Shown here: positions 43,473 through 54,378 of the stretch, in pieces
How positions within the stretch are numbered: the first letter of the stretch is position 1
Layout of the letters: the number at the start of each line of letters is the position of its first letter
DNA from: Ceratodon purpureus
Lineage: Eukaryota; Streptophyta; Bryopsida; Pseudoditrichales; Ditrichaceae
Length of the DNA stretch: 64,000 nt
Reading direction: 5' to 3'
Assembly: GCA_014871385.1 (NCBI GenBank)
Contig: CM026427.1
Coordinates: forward strand, 11,904,430 to 11,968,429
Program-made: the position numbers and the translations under genes
The notes under the pieces: generated by a model
What the model saw: the letters and a program-made list of their open reading frames with translations, nothing else
Told to the model about the DNA's origin: nothing
Databases searched by the model: none

Positions 43473-44620
43473 ATTCCCACCTTGGATAGTTTTGTAGGCC
43501 GGGTTAGGGGTTTGCTGGCAGCGACTTCTGGTCCGGACTTTTATGGGCCACCTTTCTTAAACTTTTCCGAACTTGAAAACAATTTGCCTCTGGACTGCCA
43601 TGTCTCTTTGAAAGATATGGCATTCTTGTAACCCTTCCTTTTTATTCGCAACTGTATTTCTTCTTTATTGTGGACTGCTGACAGCAAGGGCTGCTCTTTA
43701 GCCGCCATTTTTTTTTTCTTCTTTCATTATTCGCCACCATGGTCCCTTTCAATTTTGGCCATTGTTGTTATTTACCATCTGCGACCTACTTCATCTCTTA
43801 TGTACAACTGTTTTTTATTTTTATCTTGTTCTATTAGAATCGAGCGTGGTTCTTTTTTTATTTGCAACCTTCATTTTTTCGTCTTTGTTGGCACCAAGAG
43901 CTGCATTGTGCCCGCCGTTGCCAGTTCAGAGCACCAGGTTCACGAAGGAGCCAGCCTCTTCGGAGGAAGTAACAAACTTTACATTCCTTCCTAATTACTT
44001 CATATTTGTCAAGTGCCAAACTCCATTTTGTGCCTCTGAAGGGTCATGTGCTCTATTGTATGCAATTGTTTTTCTTTTCTTATTTTGCGCTGGCAGCAGG
44101 CTCCAGCGTCAATGGCGCCACCACAAGTTCGAAGCAATTTTGCGATTCAGACCCAGGCCCTCTGAAACCCCGGCCATTCTTCAGACTTCTTGTATTTTAT
44201 TCTATTTTTCATTTTGCACCCTAGGATTCACCACTGGTAATTGTAACTGTTTTTCTTTTCTATTTCCGCTGGCAGCACGAAGATCAAGGGTAATCACAAA
44301 TTTGCCTCCATATAACACGTTAATACAGGATGTCCCACAGAAAGTCCTGAATGGTAAGCAAAACCACTACCTGAACTCGCTAACGACTTCGCGAAGAACC
44401 TAATGACTTCCCACATACTGTGACTACCCATCCCCGAAATCACTTTTCCTACAGCTCCACAATCTTCATCCTTTTGGGAACCGTGACATCCGCAGCTGTA
44501 AGGTGTCTCTCATGGCGCTGGTTGATCTGCATCCAACAAATCCTGTCATTTTCGTTTGCTGGCAGCAAGGAGCTCTGAACAGCCAATTCCCAACACATCA
44601 AAACGACTACATGAATTCGG
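43473..44620. other. T-rich region between two convergent genes, dense in GCTGNCAGC
   Basis: 3' flanks of the 41483 gene (plus) and the 44621 gene (minus). Five GCTGNCAGC palindromes lie at 43514, 43677, 44089, 44268 and 44558. Most follow a T-rich tract, so they look like plant 3' splice sites. Additional short exons of either gene are possible but not provable. Confidence 0.5.
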
Positions 44621-45772
44621 CTAGACTCGTACCTTTTTCTCACGAACACCGTTGGCCTCTATCAAAACCAGGTTGTACTGCCCAGGTACGTCATCTCCAA
44701 GTGCCATTGCAATTTCGTGCCGCAGGTGGGATACTGGCCAACCCTTGCCAACTTCGAATGTTGGCAGCAAGTTCCCCCTAAACATACAAGACACTTCCAC
44801 CATCACCTCCTCTGGTAGGTGATCCAAGGCTTCCCACTGACTGTTGGCAGCCCCCCTATACCTTGTATACATGAACCTGGTGTATAATGTTTGTCTTCCC
44901 ACGTGATAGCGGAAAACAATGCTGGTCCTGTTGGCAACGCACTTGATGACATCTTGGCCAATGTGGAACTTCTCGTTCCACCCTGGGTTCATTAGACTGC
45001 TCAGCAGAGCCTCGGATGGACTACTCAAAACAAACAATGTAGGTGTCCGCCTAATGCTGTCAGCAGCTACCGCAAACAAATCAACCATAACATGGATTGG
45101 CATAAACCATTGCTGGTGGACGAAGCTGCTACCAGTTGTTGCTTTCATAGCATTTGCAAAATCGAGAGTGAGCTTTGTTCTAAACGCCTCAGATGTGTGC
45201 ATGTCTGGCAAAGGCCACTCCACATCGTTGAACCCTGGAAGCGGGAGTGCTTCAACCTTCCCATACAGCGTGTCACCTGTTGGAGGCAAATACAGACCAC
45301 CAAGGAAGAATGTACCTATGTCCAGCAACTCCGCGTGGCTCTGTCGATTCCGTGTTGCCTCCCCAATCTCAACATGGAGCACAAGAATGGGACCAAGGAT
45401 AGATGCGGGATGTACCCAATCCTCCGAAACCGACGCGTACAGGTAGTTTGCCATTCCCAATTTGGTTGCTGCCTCCGCAGGATCCAAGCGCAGATGCCTT
45501 GGTTGATATGCATGTTGCACAAGCACCTTATCGAGGTCGCATGCTCCATGCTCCGTGGAGATCCAAGAGAAATCTCTGATCTGCGCTTTGAAGGCCCCCC
45601 GAAAATTTTCTCCACCATGTCGCCTTGCCTCTCTACCCCAAGGCCCATCCGAAGCTGGTTGCAGCATAACCCATGAATCACGATCCACCTTCATGGGGAT
45701 CCAGTTGCCCTCCAAGTCTTGAGTATTATGCAGAATGACACTCTGTACAAGGGAGTTTGGCCGTGAAGCCAT
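44621..45772 (-). CDS. Unrecognised protein, possible ubiquitin-like C-terminus
   Basis: An intact 383-codon frame on the minus strand, with a likely leader intron (donor GTAAGT near 45818, acceptor CATTCTAG near 45780) just ahead of ATG 45772. No family is recognised. The N-terminal half includes WVMLQPASDGPWGREARR and LGPILVLHVEIGEATR. The end (VSCMFRGNLLPTFEVGKG through LRHEIAMALG to YNLVLIEANG) has the strand-helix-strand rhythm of a beta-grasp/ubiquitin-like fold; this is a weak impression. The last codons before the stop form a donor (AAAAAG|GTACGA), so the protein may continue into an exon starting after the acceptor GCTGCCAG at 44558-44566 (read on the minus strand). It runs convergently with the RING-like gene and is cargo or an accessory gene of the 10.8-kb element. 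Confidence 0.6.
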   Translation of the reverse strand: MASRPNSLVQSVILHNTQDLEGNWIPMKVDRDSWVMLQPASDGPWGREARRHGGENFRGAFKAQIRDFSWISTEHGACDLDKVLVQHAYQPRHLRLDPAEAATKLGMANYLYASVSEDWVHPASILGPILVLHVEIGEATRNRQSHAELLDIGTFFLGGLYLPPTGDTLYGKVEALPLPGFNDVEWPLPDMHTSEAFRTKLTLDFANAMKATTGSSFVHQQWFMPIHVMVDLFAVAADSIRRTPTLFVLSSPSEALLSSLMNPGWNEKFHIGQDVIKCVANRTSIVFRYHVGRQTLYTRFMYTRYRGAANSQWEALDHLPEEVMVEVSCMFRGNLLPTFEVGKGWPVSHLRHEIAMALGDDVPGQYNLVLIEANGVREKKVRV

Positions 45773-46520
45773 ACCACTAGAATGCATGAAATTTTCGACT
45801 GTGAACTCAAAAACTTACAAATGGTGTCGTCGCTGTCATCATCCGCCAGAACTACACGCTGTCAACAAACCCTCCGCCATCACGAACGGCTGAAACCTGC
45901 GTCCACGGCCTCGCAACCAAGGTACGACCTACCCTAAAACCTCATCCCGAAACCCCAATTCCCAACTCAGGTACTCTCTCCAACCTATGTGGATGGCAGA
46001 CCGCTGGCAGCGTTGGAAGACCACTACAGCTAAACCCTAAATCTCTACTGCACAATGCGTGACCACCCACAACCCAAATCGAACAACTTCGCCCAGCCTT
46101 TGGAGGCCTCCACCGCTCCATCCTGCTTGACAACGCAACAACGACAACTCTCTCAGGGGAACGCATGAGGTTCGGAATGACCGTTGGCAGCATTTCGACA
46201 TCAACACCTTGTGCACGTTGCATCTCAAAGGGGGAGCGGCAATTCGATTTCGGTAGGTGGCCTGTGGAGTCAGTTTCGCAGGCGTTCATAAAGCCCACCA
46301 CCGCTGACACCCTTCTGCAATGCTCGAATTCCGTGCGCGAAGAGGCTCCGTTCTCGACCTGCGGGACTACACGCGCGGGGGAGGGAAGCCTTCCTGCGCG
46401 ACCATTGGCCGGACCCCCCCATTCGCGATTTGGCTCGCTTTTGGCGACCTGCTGGCACAGTTGGTGCCAGCAGGTAAAGTGCACGGGCATGCCCAAAACT
46501 TTGGCACGGAAAGCATGGAA

Positions 46521-46552
46521 AAGGCCCGTTGGAGACCCCAAACTGCTCCTAA
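46521..46552. repeat. Right TIR of the 10.8-kb element
   Basis: It begins AAGGCCCGTTGGAGACC and ends CTCCTAA. The 17 innermost bases are a perfect inverted match to the left TIR. Confidence 0.85.
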
Positions 46553-47008
46553 TGATAGACAAGGCGAATATACACTTACCAATTTTAGACGGCCACAATT
46601 TGCAGGTCACAATTGAGGTTGTCACACTAGCCATCAACTCTGGTCTAGACATAATCACTTTTCCTGCACACGCATCCCATGCACTACAACCATTAGATGT
46701 CTCATGCTTCAAACCTTTTAAATCAGCCTTTAGGCAAATCAAGGATAGTTGGACTTTGGAAAACAAAGGCAAAAAGATGGAGAAGAAAGACCTATGTGAG
46801 TGGACAACAAAGGCTTTGGAGGGTCACTTACACCAAAAAACATCAAATCACTCTTTAAGAAGACATGCATTTGGCCTTTAGATAAGAAAGTAGTCCAAAA
46901 TCGTCTTTTACTAAGTGAGGATTTTCAAGTGGAGGGAGAGGAGGGTAACCTTGAAGGAGAGGACAGTGGAAGTGGAGAAGCATCCACAGATGAGGAAGGT
47001 GAAAGTTA
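46553..47008 (+). pseudogene. Second pogo-like transposase, C-terminal half
   Basis: This is the continuation of the transposase interrupted at 35739. It reads HLPILDGHNLQVTIEVV (second catalytic Asp), FPAHASHALQPLDVSCF (third catalytic residue, D as usual for pogo) and KPFKSAFRQIKDSW. A frameshift near 46825 is followed by TPKNIKSLFKKTCIWPLDK and an acidic tail ending at 47008. It aligns with GIDLLSLPSHTSHAMQPL and neighbouring residues of the first copy. Confidence 0.82.
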
Positions 47009-47251
47009 GGTCCTCCTATCTATTCTTTCCGATGCCTGAATCCACTGTTCCTAAAATATGCAGTTACAATTGCCAAAATATCCACTGATCAGAATGCACA
47101 TTGTAGGTGATATTTAGAAATTAACAAGACTGTAGGGACTTAGGGGGGTTGTGTACAGCAGAGAATGGCGACATACATGAATAGCAGACGGGGTCGGTGA
47201 AGGTAATCTTCTCCTCTACTCGTGTATACCTTGAAGTTTTCCCCTGCACCA
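47009..47251. other. 3' flank of the second pogo-like element, end not located
   Basis: No coding signal. TTTTCCCCT and AGGGGAAAA flank an 8-base spacer at about 47238-47262, where the following TIR-family fragment begins. I found no partner for a pogo-type TIR. Confidence 0.35.
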
Positions 47252-47500
47252 TTAGGGGAAAAATCAGGTCTCCAACGGGCCTTGTAAGACAGCCCGGATT
47301 AGGTGAGCTTCCTGCCCGCTGACACTTCTCTTCAAAATCTCATTGGTCGATATCCTGCCCGCTGACAACAAAATTCGCACCGCTGACAACAGGATTCGCT
47401 GACAACAGGATCCGCTGACAACAGGATCCGCTGACAACAGGATCCACTGACAACAGGATCCGGTACTGTCCAATGGGGTGACAGCAGTGGGGACGTCACT
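47252..47500. mobile_element. End fragment of the TTAGG TIR family with a 16-bp minisatellite
   Basis: Starting at 47252 the sequence repeats the left end of the 10.8-kb element for about 65 bases with few changes (TTAGGGGAAAAATCAGGTCT, then CCAACGGGCCTTGTAAG). It is followed by CGCTGACAACAGGATC repeated five to six times (about 47375-47460) and GGTGACAGCAGTGG near 47480, which also occurs in the 333-bp MITE. No opposite end was found, so it is a truncated copy or a solo end. Confidence 0.75.
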
Positions 47501-48705
47501 AAAGTGCGAGCTGTGAGCGGCGAGCGGAGAGCGAAGAGCGGTAACTTCTTCAGTATTTAGATGTTTAGGGGAATTTAGAGCGGTATGGTTATGTTATCTT
47601 ATGGACTAACAATTTTTTGGGTTTTAAAAAATCTAAATTTAGTTCGTAATGTGACCTATGACCGTGGACAATCTTAGTGAAATGACTAGACGCCCTGATC
47701 TATGGCCGTGGAAATCTTGGTATTGCGGTGAGTGGGCAGTAGGGGCCTGCACTCGTGGATTCATGTTATGGAAACTGTTATAGAAACTGTTATAGAAACA
47801 GCCAGGTCTTGTTTTAAGGGCATGCAGTGACGTAACACTGTAGCGGCCTTCTATTCTAATTCGCAAATGTCGGTTTAGGTACACATATTGTTACTGTTGT
47901 ATGACAGTTAAGACTTCGTACCTTTCTAAACATGCTAAAGTGACCTTTGATTTTAGAAGAACCTTTTACCTCATGAGGTGCCTCCGACGATCGAAAACAC
48001 AGAACATCAATTATTGACCAGTTCTTGCCTAGACTCAACCGAGTGAACCGAGTGCGTGAATTTTAGTTCATTATGTCGTGAGCCAGCAGTGGTAGTGGAT
48101 GAACGTCAGCCAACAGCCTGTGTCGATGATTCAGACCCTAGGAAGCGTCGAAACCTGGAAGAGAATGGATTCTGACTACTTCGCACACGAATCAAGTGAT
48201 TAGACCATACATGTGCGACATAACATATAAATGTATGCACGTTCTGGAAATTGAAACAAAAAGACTGTTACTGATAAAGATATAAAATACCGCAGAGGAC
48301 CCTGAATTGAAGACAGTGTAGACACTCTAAGGTCGTGTAACATGGTCAGAAGCCTTTACCCCATTCATGGTCCTATGACAAAGGTGGGCCATGAGTATAC
48401 CTCCCTTTCACTAATAGTTCTCTAGGTTTAGGGAGTCTGAAAAAGGTTTCTTCGGGCCTGAGCATACATACGTGACTCCCTTCCAAACCCTTTTACTAGG
48501 ACCTCTTTAGGAATTACATAGTTCTTTATATCACTTGCAAAATGGTTCGTAATGGCGCTTACGTATATTAACAGCGGATTCACAGGACTGGGAAAAACGG
48601 TATACGGTGCAAGTGCAAATTTTTGGTAGTGGCCCTTTTAGTCTCACTACTTCATCATTAAAAGAAATTCACGCAATACATGTGCGAATAACAAATCAGA
48701 TATCA
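47501..48705. other. Spacer before the MULE-type gene
   Basis: No coding region recognised. One boundary of the MULE-type element may lie here, but I could not find terminal inverted repeats. The part adjoining 48706 is its 3' flank. Confidence 0.4.
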
Positions 48706-51700
48706 CTACTTGTCTAGGTACTTCAGAAGGCCACTCTCCAGGACTCGCTTCACTTCGTTGAAGCTAAAACTAGCTGCATGAATGAATGTATCCGACTCTG
48801 ATTCAAGACCGCAAACTACACTGAACAGGTAGTACAAGTGCTTGCAATTAGCCCATTGACCTCGCTTCCCAAGTGCCGTGATTGCCATCTCCTTGAAATT
48901 TGGGCAAGTGCAGGCAGGGTGTTGCGAAATGGTCAGGTAGTATTGCTGTACCTTTGGAAGTTTCCCAGAATCCAATGTGACGATGCATCCCAGGGCTGGG
49001 GCAGGCAGCATGCACAACTTGCTCACCTTCCCGTTCAACGATAAGGCAGAGGCACAATTATTGCTATGCTTGGTCGACGGGGCCTTCTTGTTCCGTCGGA
49101 TGAGCTTCCCTGATCGCCGGGTAGGGAACTCATCCGGGTATGCCGGCGTAGGGTAGGCGGAGAGGTCCACTGCCGCGGCCCGGTCTTGGAAGAGTCTTCT
49201 TGGTGACATCTCCTTCAGTTGAGGGAGTCTGAAGCCGGCATTCTCTAGAGAGAGGATCTCTTTCTTCGTCAACTTCGTCCCAATCTTCACAGGCCACACC
49301 TCAGGTACCTTTGGCACCGATAGTACCCACTTCCGCTTGCTACCCTTGACGCACATGTCAATGTCGTCATTGCAGAAAAAGAACTGATGAGTCTCTATTC
49401 TGTCCTTCTGGTAGTTCTTCATGGGGCCTCTGTATGTCGGCGCAGGCGTGCTCTTTCCGTGCTGCACAATGCGTGCCACGCATTTCTTCTTCGTCACAGC
49501 ATGTTGGGCGAAGCAAGCCTTAGCAGATGTCTTAGGAAGTCGTGCAATGTGCCACTCGGAGGGGTTGCAGGCGGTCTCCTCAACTGAAGTGACGTGATGG
49601 TAGTCGACTTGAGGTGGAGACTGCTGAGGGTGGATGTCGGCTTGGTCCTCTTCGCTGCTTGTAGGAGACTCTGCTATTACCACCGTCGGAGGGTAGTCGC
49701 TCTCCCGGCGTGCAGCTCTAGTCTGGACACGAGGTCTTGACACAGTGATCTTGTCTGGCCTATGAGACTCCCGTTCATCTCCAAAGGCAACATCAGGTTT
49801 ACGTTTCAGTGAGACACAGACCTCCTCCCCTTCAAGATGCGGGTCCCTTGTGCACCACTCCTCAGCTCCAGGCATCTTCATAATCGCTTCATGTAGGACT
49901 TTCGGATTCCCTGTCCTTGCTGCAGATCTTTGTGCACGTCGGAGGCTGAGCTCCTCTTTCGACGGACCCTTCCCAGGACGCTCCCCCTTCAAGAACTGGA
50001 AGTAGGCAACGCATTGCATGAACGCCCTTACAAAGTCGTCGACAGCTGCAACGTACAAGTCGCTGCCCCGATCTCCGGACTGCTGTTTCCACCTGTTGTG
50101 AATTGATTCAGCAAGATTGCACGACAGCATTTCCGCCAGCTCTTCCTCACTGTGATTCTGCACACATTACGGATTAGGTTAGGGTTTGGGGTCCGATTAC
50201 TGACTGTGGAGTAAACATACTGCCCCTAGCAATAGTCCTCGGCACCGAGGCAAATTACAAAGGGCTGCAAGGCTGCTGCATTCGGGACTAGCTCATGGCA
50301 TGCAGCATTAGGAAAGAGCAGACTCAGTACCCCAGCAAGAGTGCTCGGCACCGAGGCAACTTGCCAGGGGGTGCAAGGCTGCTGTGTTTGGCGCTAGACC
50401 ATGCCACGGAGGATCAGCAATGACCAGACCCAGTACCCCCAGCAAGAGTGCTCGGCACCGAGGGAAACTCGCAAGGGCTGCAAGGCTGCTGCATTCAGGG
50501 CTACCTCGTGGCATGGAGCATCAGGAATTAGCAGACTGAGTACCCCCAGCAAGAGTGCTCGGCACCGAGGCAAAATGCCAAGGGCTGCAAGGCTGCTGCA
50601 TTCGGGGCTAGGTCAAGGAATGGAGGATCACGAAAGAGCAGACTGAGTACCCCCAGGAAGAGTGATCGGTACGGAGGCCAATTGCCAAGGGCTGCAAGAG
50701 TGCTGCAGTAAGCGATAGGTCATGGCACGGAGCATCCGGAGAGAGCAGAGTTTGTACCCCCACGAAGAGTGATCGGAACGGAGGCCAATTGCCAACCAGT
50801 GCAAGGCTGCTGCATTGGGGGCTAGGTCATGGCACGGAGTACTCGAAAAGAGCAGAGTTTGTACCTCCAACAGGATACTCATGATGCGACAGAGATTGGA
50901 AGGCGGAGAGGTTGCTTACCAATTCCATGAAGCCTCCCCATTGGCGATAGCGGTGGTGCCAGAACGAAAGCCACGTCTCCATATTGGAGAGCCCTTTTCC
51001 AGTTGCAGCGCCGGATGACATCCACCATGCTCGGAGTGCCAAGAATTTTGTTTCAGCTTCGGCTAGTGTCGTCGCGTTCTTGTACTGTTGGCACAGTTTG
51101 ATGTGCTGCGCTCGGAGGTCCTGCCGAATGTTTGCGTTTGTATGTTGCTCCAAAGACTGCCTCCAATGGAATAGACATGTCCTCTCCCTATCGATCATCC
51201 TCTCGGAGGCGTCACCGCTCCCATAAATAATTCGAACTGCGTTCCAGTTTGCTTGTGCACCGTCCGCCATGAAGCCCTTAAAGTTAACTCTGAAGACCCC
51301 GTGAGTCTCCATGATGGCATTCAAATTCTTCCAGAGGACGGACTGGGCTACCGTGTCCTCCGACTGCATGTCGCACGCTGCGATTGTCATTATCCGACAG
51401 TACGTGGGGTCGTAGACATGGCAGGCCATTGTTACCCAGTCCCTAACCCGCCTAACGTGGTCAAACATAATCCACGCATCCTCCAAGTCACCGCCTGTCT
51501 GCATACGCTTAACTAGATCGACTCCACTGCCCGGCCCTACCTCAGACATTTTGAAGACATACACCTTCGCCGCATCATCGCCTTGCCCCGGAAACATGTT
51601 GTTTTGGATGAACTTCCAGTTGCTGAAGCCTCGTAGCATTCTGATGCCATCCATGGTCCCAAAGCGCCTAACATTTTTGAACGACGTAATGCAATTTCGA

Positions 51701-53880
51701 ATGTTTGGGGAAGAGAGGTGCTTACAGCGGTCGAATATTGGTTCGAGCTCCTCCAATTCCAGAATCTTCTGCGGTTCATCCTCCTTGGCCAGAAGTAACG
51801 GGCCTAGCAGCTCCTTCGCAGTCTCGAGTACGATGGCGGACGGAGTGGCGGACGGAGTACGCTCCACCTGCTCCCTGATCAAGTTCTCCGTATGGTCGAC
51901 GAAGTCGCGGTTCTCACCAGACTTCACAGGATGATCGTGAGTACCTAGATGAACGCACGCTCTCGTCATGTGAGGTCCCGCACTAACATAGTATATCCTT
52001 GCAGGGCAGAGCGCAACGCAGGTCGGCGGTGTATTGCAAGATTTACAGACCACAGTGGAACCCTGCGGCGGGTGCGACCCTACTTCAAACACTCTCTCAG
52101 ATTTCCCATCCCATTCAGTCTCGTTCAGTACAGAAGCCCTGTTCTCACGTGTCAGATACTCACATTTGACATTCTCACAACGGAGATGGCCAAGGCACGA
52201 GGAAGAACGGAAGACCAACTTCAGGTCGTTCTGAATATTCGAAGTCACTGTGCGAGTCCAAGGGTGTCCATCGTATCTCCTATCCATTCCCCGTAACTGC
52301 TTTGCAGCGGAGTGATGGCCGTGAGGGCCTAGGGGTGGGAACTCGAAAATGACATCGCCGTTGTATTGAGGTGGAAGGTACTGAACTTCCTCCATTCTAA
52401 TTGCATTAAAATTGATGCGCGACAGAACACTCTTGGACCTCTTACGAGCGCTAAGCTTCATGAGGCACTGAACGACACTTTCTGAAGGGGAGAATGCAGC
52501 GGTAGATGGAACGGCTGACTTCACGGAGGCAAGTACTTCCTCAGGAATCTCAACTGCAGTTGGCAATGTCGTGTCCTTCCTCTCTGGAACTACTGTCGTC
52601 TCGACAACGTCTTCACTTTCAGAATCACTTAACTCAAAGATGGTTTGAAGTCCTGGCTCTGTCTTAACTTTCCTCAACGGCGGGTCAGACTCAATGCACA
52701 CTGTTGTGGACGATCGGGGGGTAAGCAATTCAGTAGAAGCAGCTAGGACAGACTCTGTAATTCCGTAGACTCTATACTTCCCAGGTTTAAGCAACCAAAA
52801 CGTCCCAATCTCCTTCTGAGTTGACAACTGACCCACTGCATGCGAGAGTTCGCCACTGATATCGTCAAAAATCTCCTCCTCTACATGAAGTGATTCCTCC
52901 CTGTACTGGAATCGAAGACTCAGAGTGGTAGAACTGATCATAGCACACCCATCTACACCCAAAGGAAACGTAATCGGAACAGAATGCGAATCTGCACGAA
53001 GGTAAGCCATACTTTGGACAGGAAGACCTCACGGCAACAGCGAAATGTGAACAAGCAGAGACTGCGGAGGAGACGATCACATAACAGTACCTACTTTTCT
53101 CGCTGCGACACCCTTCTAATCTCACAGGTCGAATACATGATTAAGGAGACGGTTAACATTAACACGCATAGTAAGGAAGATTTCTAGTACGAATATCCTT
53201 ATTTAAACTAATTAATCAAGGATTAGTACAAGTCCAAATTATATGGCCGCCGGAATCATGAATATCATATATGAGGCTGGAATATTACAGAATCGACTGG
53301 TAGATGAAGGCAACTCCCACTACTCAAAGACATTTCATTAAAACGATACGCTTTCATTACAGTGGAACCATTCCGTTCACATTCAAGTACAGCTATCCAA
53401 GGTCTTTAAACTCAGTACTATGTATCAAATTCGACGAATGCGCTTTCTGGGAGGCTCCTTGGCTTCGTTGTCCTCGATATTGTCTTGAAGTAGCCCATGA
53501 GTGCCAACAACAGTGGAGCACCCTCTACTTTGTAGCTTACGTCCTCTCGGACGAGGGGTACTTCTCAGAAGACATCTAGAGTAGGTCCCAGGTTTGATGT
53601 TTCCAACTTTTGCGTACGCATGGGTTGCACTAATAACACTGCACACAGTCGGTTCTCCCACTACCGTGCCTGGGGTGGCCGACTGGACAGGGGCACGGGC
53701 GTCCACAATCATGACATCAACGAAAGCAACTTGAGTGGGTGGCTCGTCGTAGTCTGGCATGTTGCAATCAGGAACCGGATCAAAGGGACCCTGAAAATCA
53801 TCTAAGGACATGCCATGTTCTCTCTCTTGCTGTGAATCTGGAAGTATATGAGAACGGGACACGAGCTGTTCCGTCTCCAT
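48706..53880 (-). CDS. MULE-type transposase with GCM/WRKY-like zinc domain and SWIM finger
   Basis: Exons 53880-53541, 52991-50920 and 50157-48706 have GT..AG borders and consistent phases (1287 residues). Exon 1 is Pro/Asp-rich. Exon 2 holds a Cys/His cluster (SSSCLGHLRCENVKCEYL to HLGTHDHPV) of the GCM/WRKY/FLYWCH-like type common at MULE N-termini, then the catalytic region with FGTMDGIRML, WIMFDHVRRVRDWVTMACHV, GFMADGAQANWNAV and CLFHWRQSLEQH. Exon 3 continues at NHSEEELAEML and LAESIHNRWKQQ and has the SWIM zinc finger, CTCP..ANCKHLYYL (CxC..CxH). No internal stop is present, so it may be active. A TATATAAG box (53941-53948, minus) puts the likely start at ATG 53880 rather than the upstream 53925. 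Intron 2 (50158-50919) is filled with a 107-bp tandem repeat shared with the divergent neighbour. A simpler model would start at 53010 without exon 1. Confidence 0.83.
50222..50880 (-). repeat. 107-bp tandem repeat array in intron 2 of the MULE-type gene
   Basis: Six copies. The core CTCGGCACCGAGG starts at 50238, 50344, 50451 and 50558, and diverged cores (ATCGG..CGGAGG) start at 50665 and 50772; steps are 106-107 bp. Read along the gene the core is GCCTCGGTGCCGAGCAC, identical to the arrays of the divergent gene. The array lies wholly within the intron 50158-50919. Confidence 0.88.
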
Positions 53881-54378
53881 CTCCCCTAAAGTCTCTACTA
53901 AGATTAATTTAGTCTGGAAATACAAGAGCCAGTGACATTTCTTATATAGGAATAGAATGGACCTAGGCTACGCTCATGTTATAACACGTGTTTAGGAGGG
54001 TTATGTTAATGCAAGGAGTTAATCAGAGACGGCGCATTCTTGGCAGGGTTGTTAACATGTACTTTATACCTGACAGTATGAAAGGTGAACTAACTTCCGC
54101 TGCAGAACAAATGCTACGTCATGGTGAATGGATACTGGAATCTTATGAGGTAACTGAATTCATGCATTCGACGTAAAGCCGACGCCGGCTCATTGATTAT
54201 GCCAACATTATATCTTATTTAGTGCCCAAATGTCATTGAGACATAAATCGAAGTCGAACTCATAATTACACACCTCTAGACATTTTAGAGAGGGGACATA
54301 TTTAGAGGTCATAGATCCGTCCTCAGCTATTTTTTGAAGCCATTATGTAATGGTTACAATGGTCCATTAGACTCAGAG
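53881..54378. promoter_or_regulatory. Divergent promoter between MULE-type and ParB-like genes
   Basis: Less than 500 bp separates the two starts. A TATATAAG box for the minus-strand gene lies at 53941-53948. Near 54277-54292 CTCTA..TAGAG forms a small inverted repeat. No clear TATA box was seen for the plus-strand gene. Confidence 0.5.

Larger units (their letters stand above)
35740..46552. mobile_element. 10.8-kb TIR transposon with own transposase and two further genes, nested in a pogo-like element
   Basis: Its ends are 32-bp inverted repeats (26 of 32 matching), 35740-35771 and 46521-46552, starting TTAGG and sharing GGTCTCCAACGGGCCTT. The host pogo-like transposase reads up to HFMKNLKEKGN on the left and resumes at HLPILDGH on the right, which proves insertion independently of the TIRs. 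Inside are a transposase-like gene (36617-39711, plus), a RING-like coiled-coil gene (41483-43472, plus) and an unrecognised gene (44621-45772, minus), plus 17 copies of GCTGNCAGC. A target-site duplication was not found, so the exact ends may be off by a few bases. Related ends occur at 13835-14167 and 47252. Confidence 0.85.

Noticed and set aside
45942..46772. 276-codon minus-strand frame
   Set aside because: It crosses the right border of the 10.8-kb element into the antisense of the pogo-like transposase, so it is a chance chimera.
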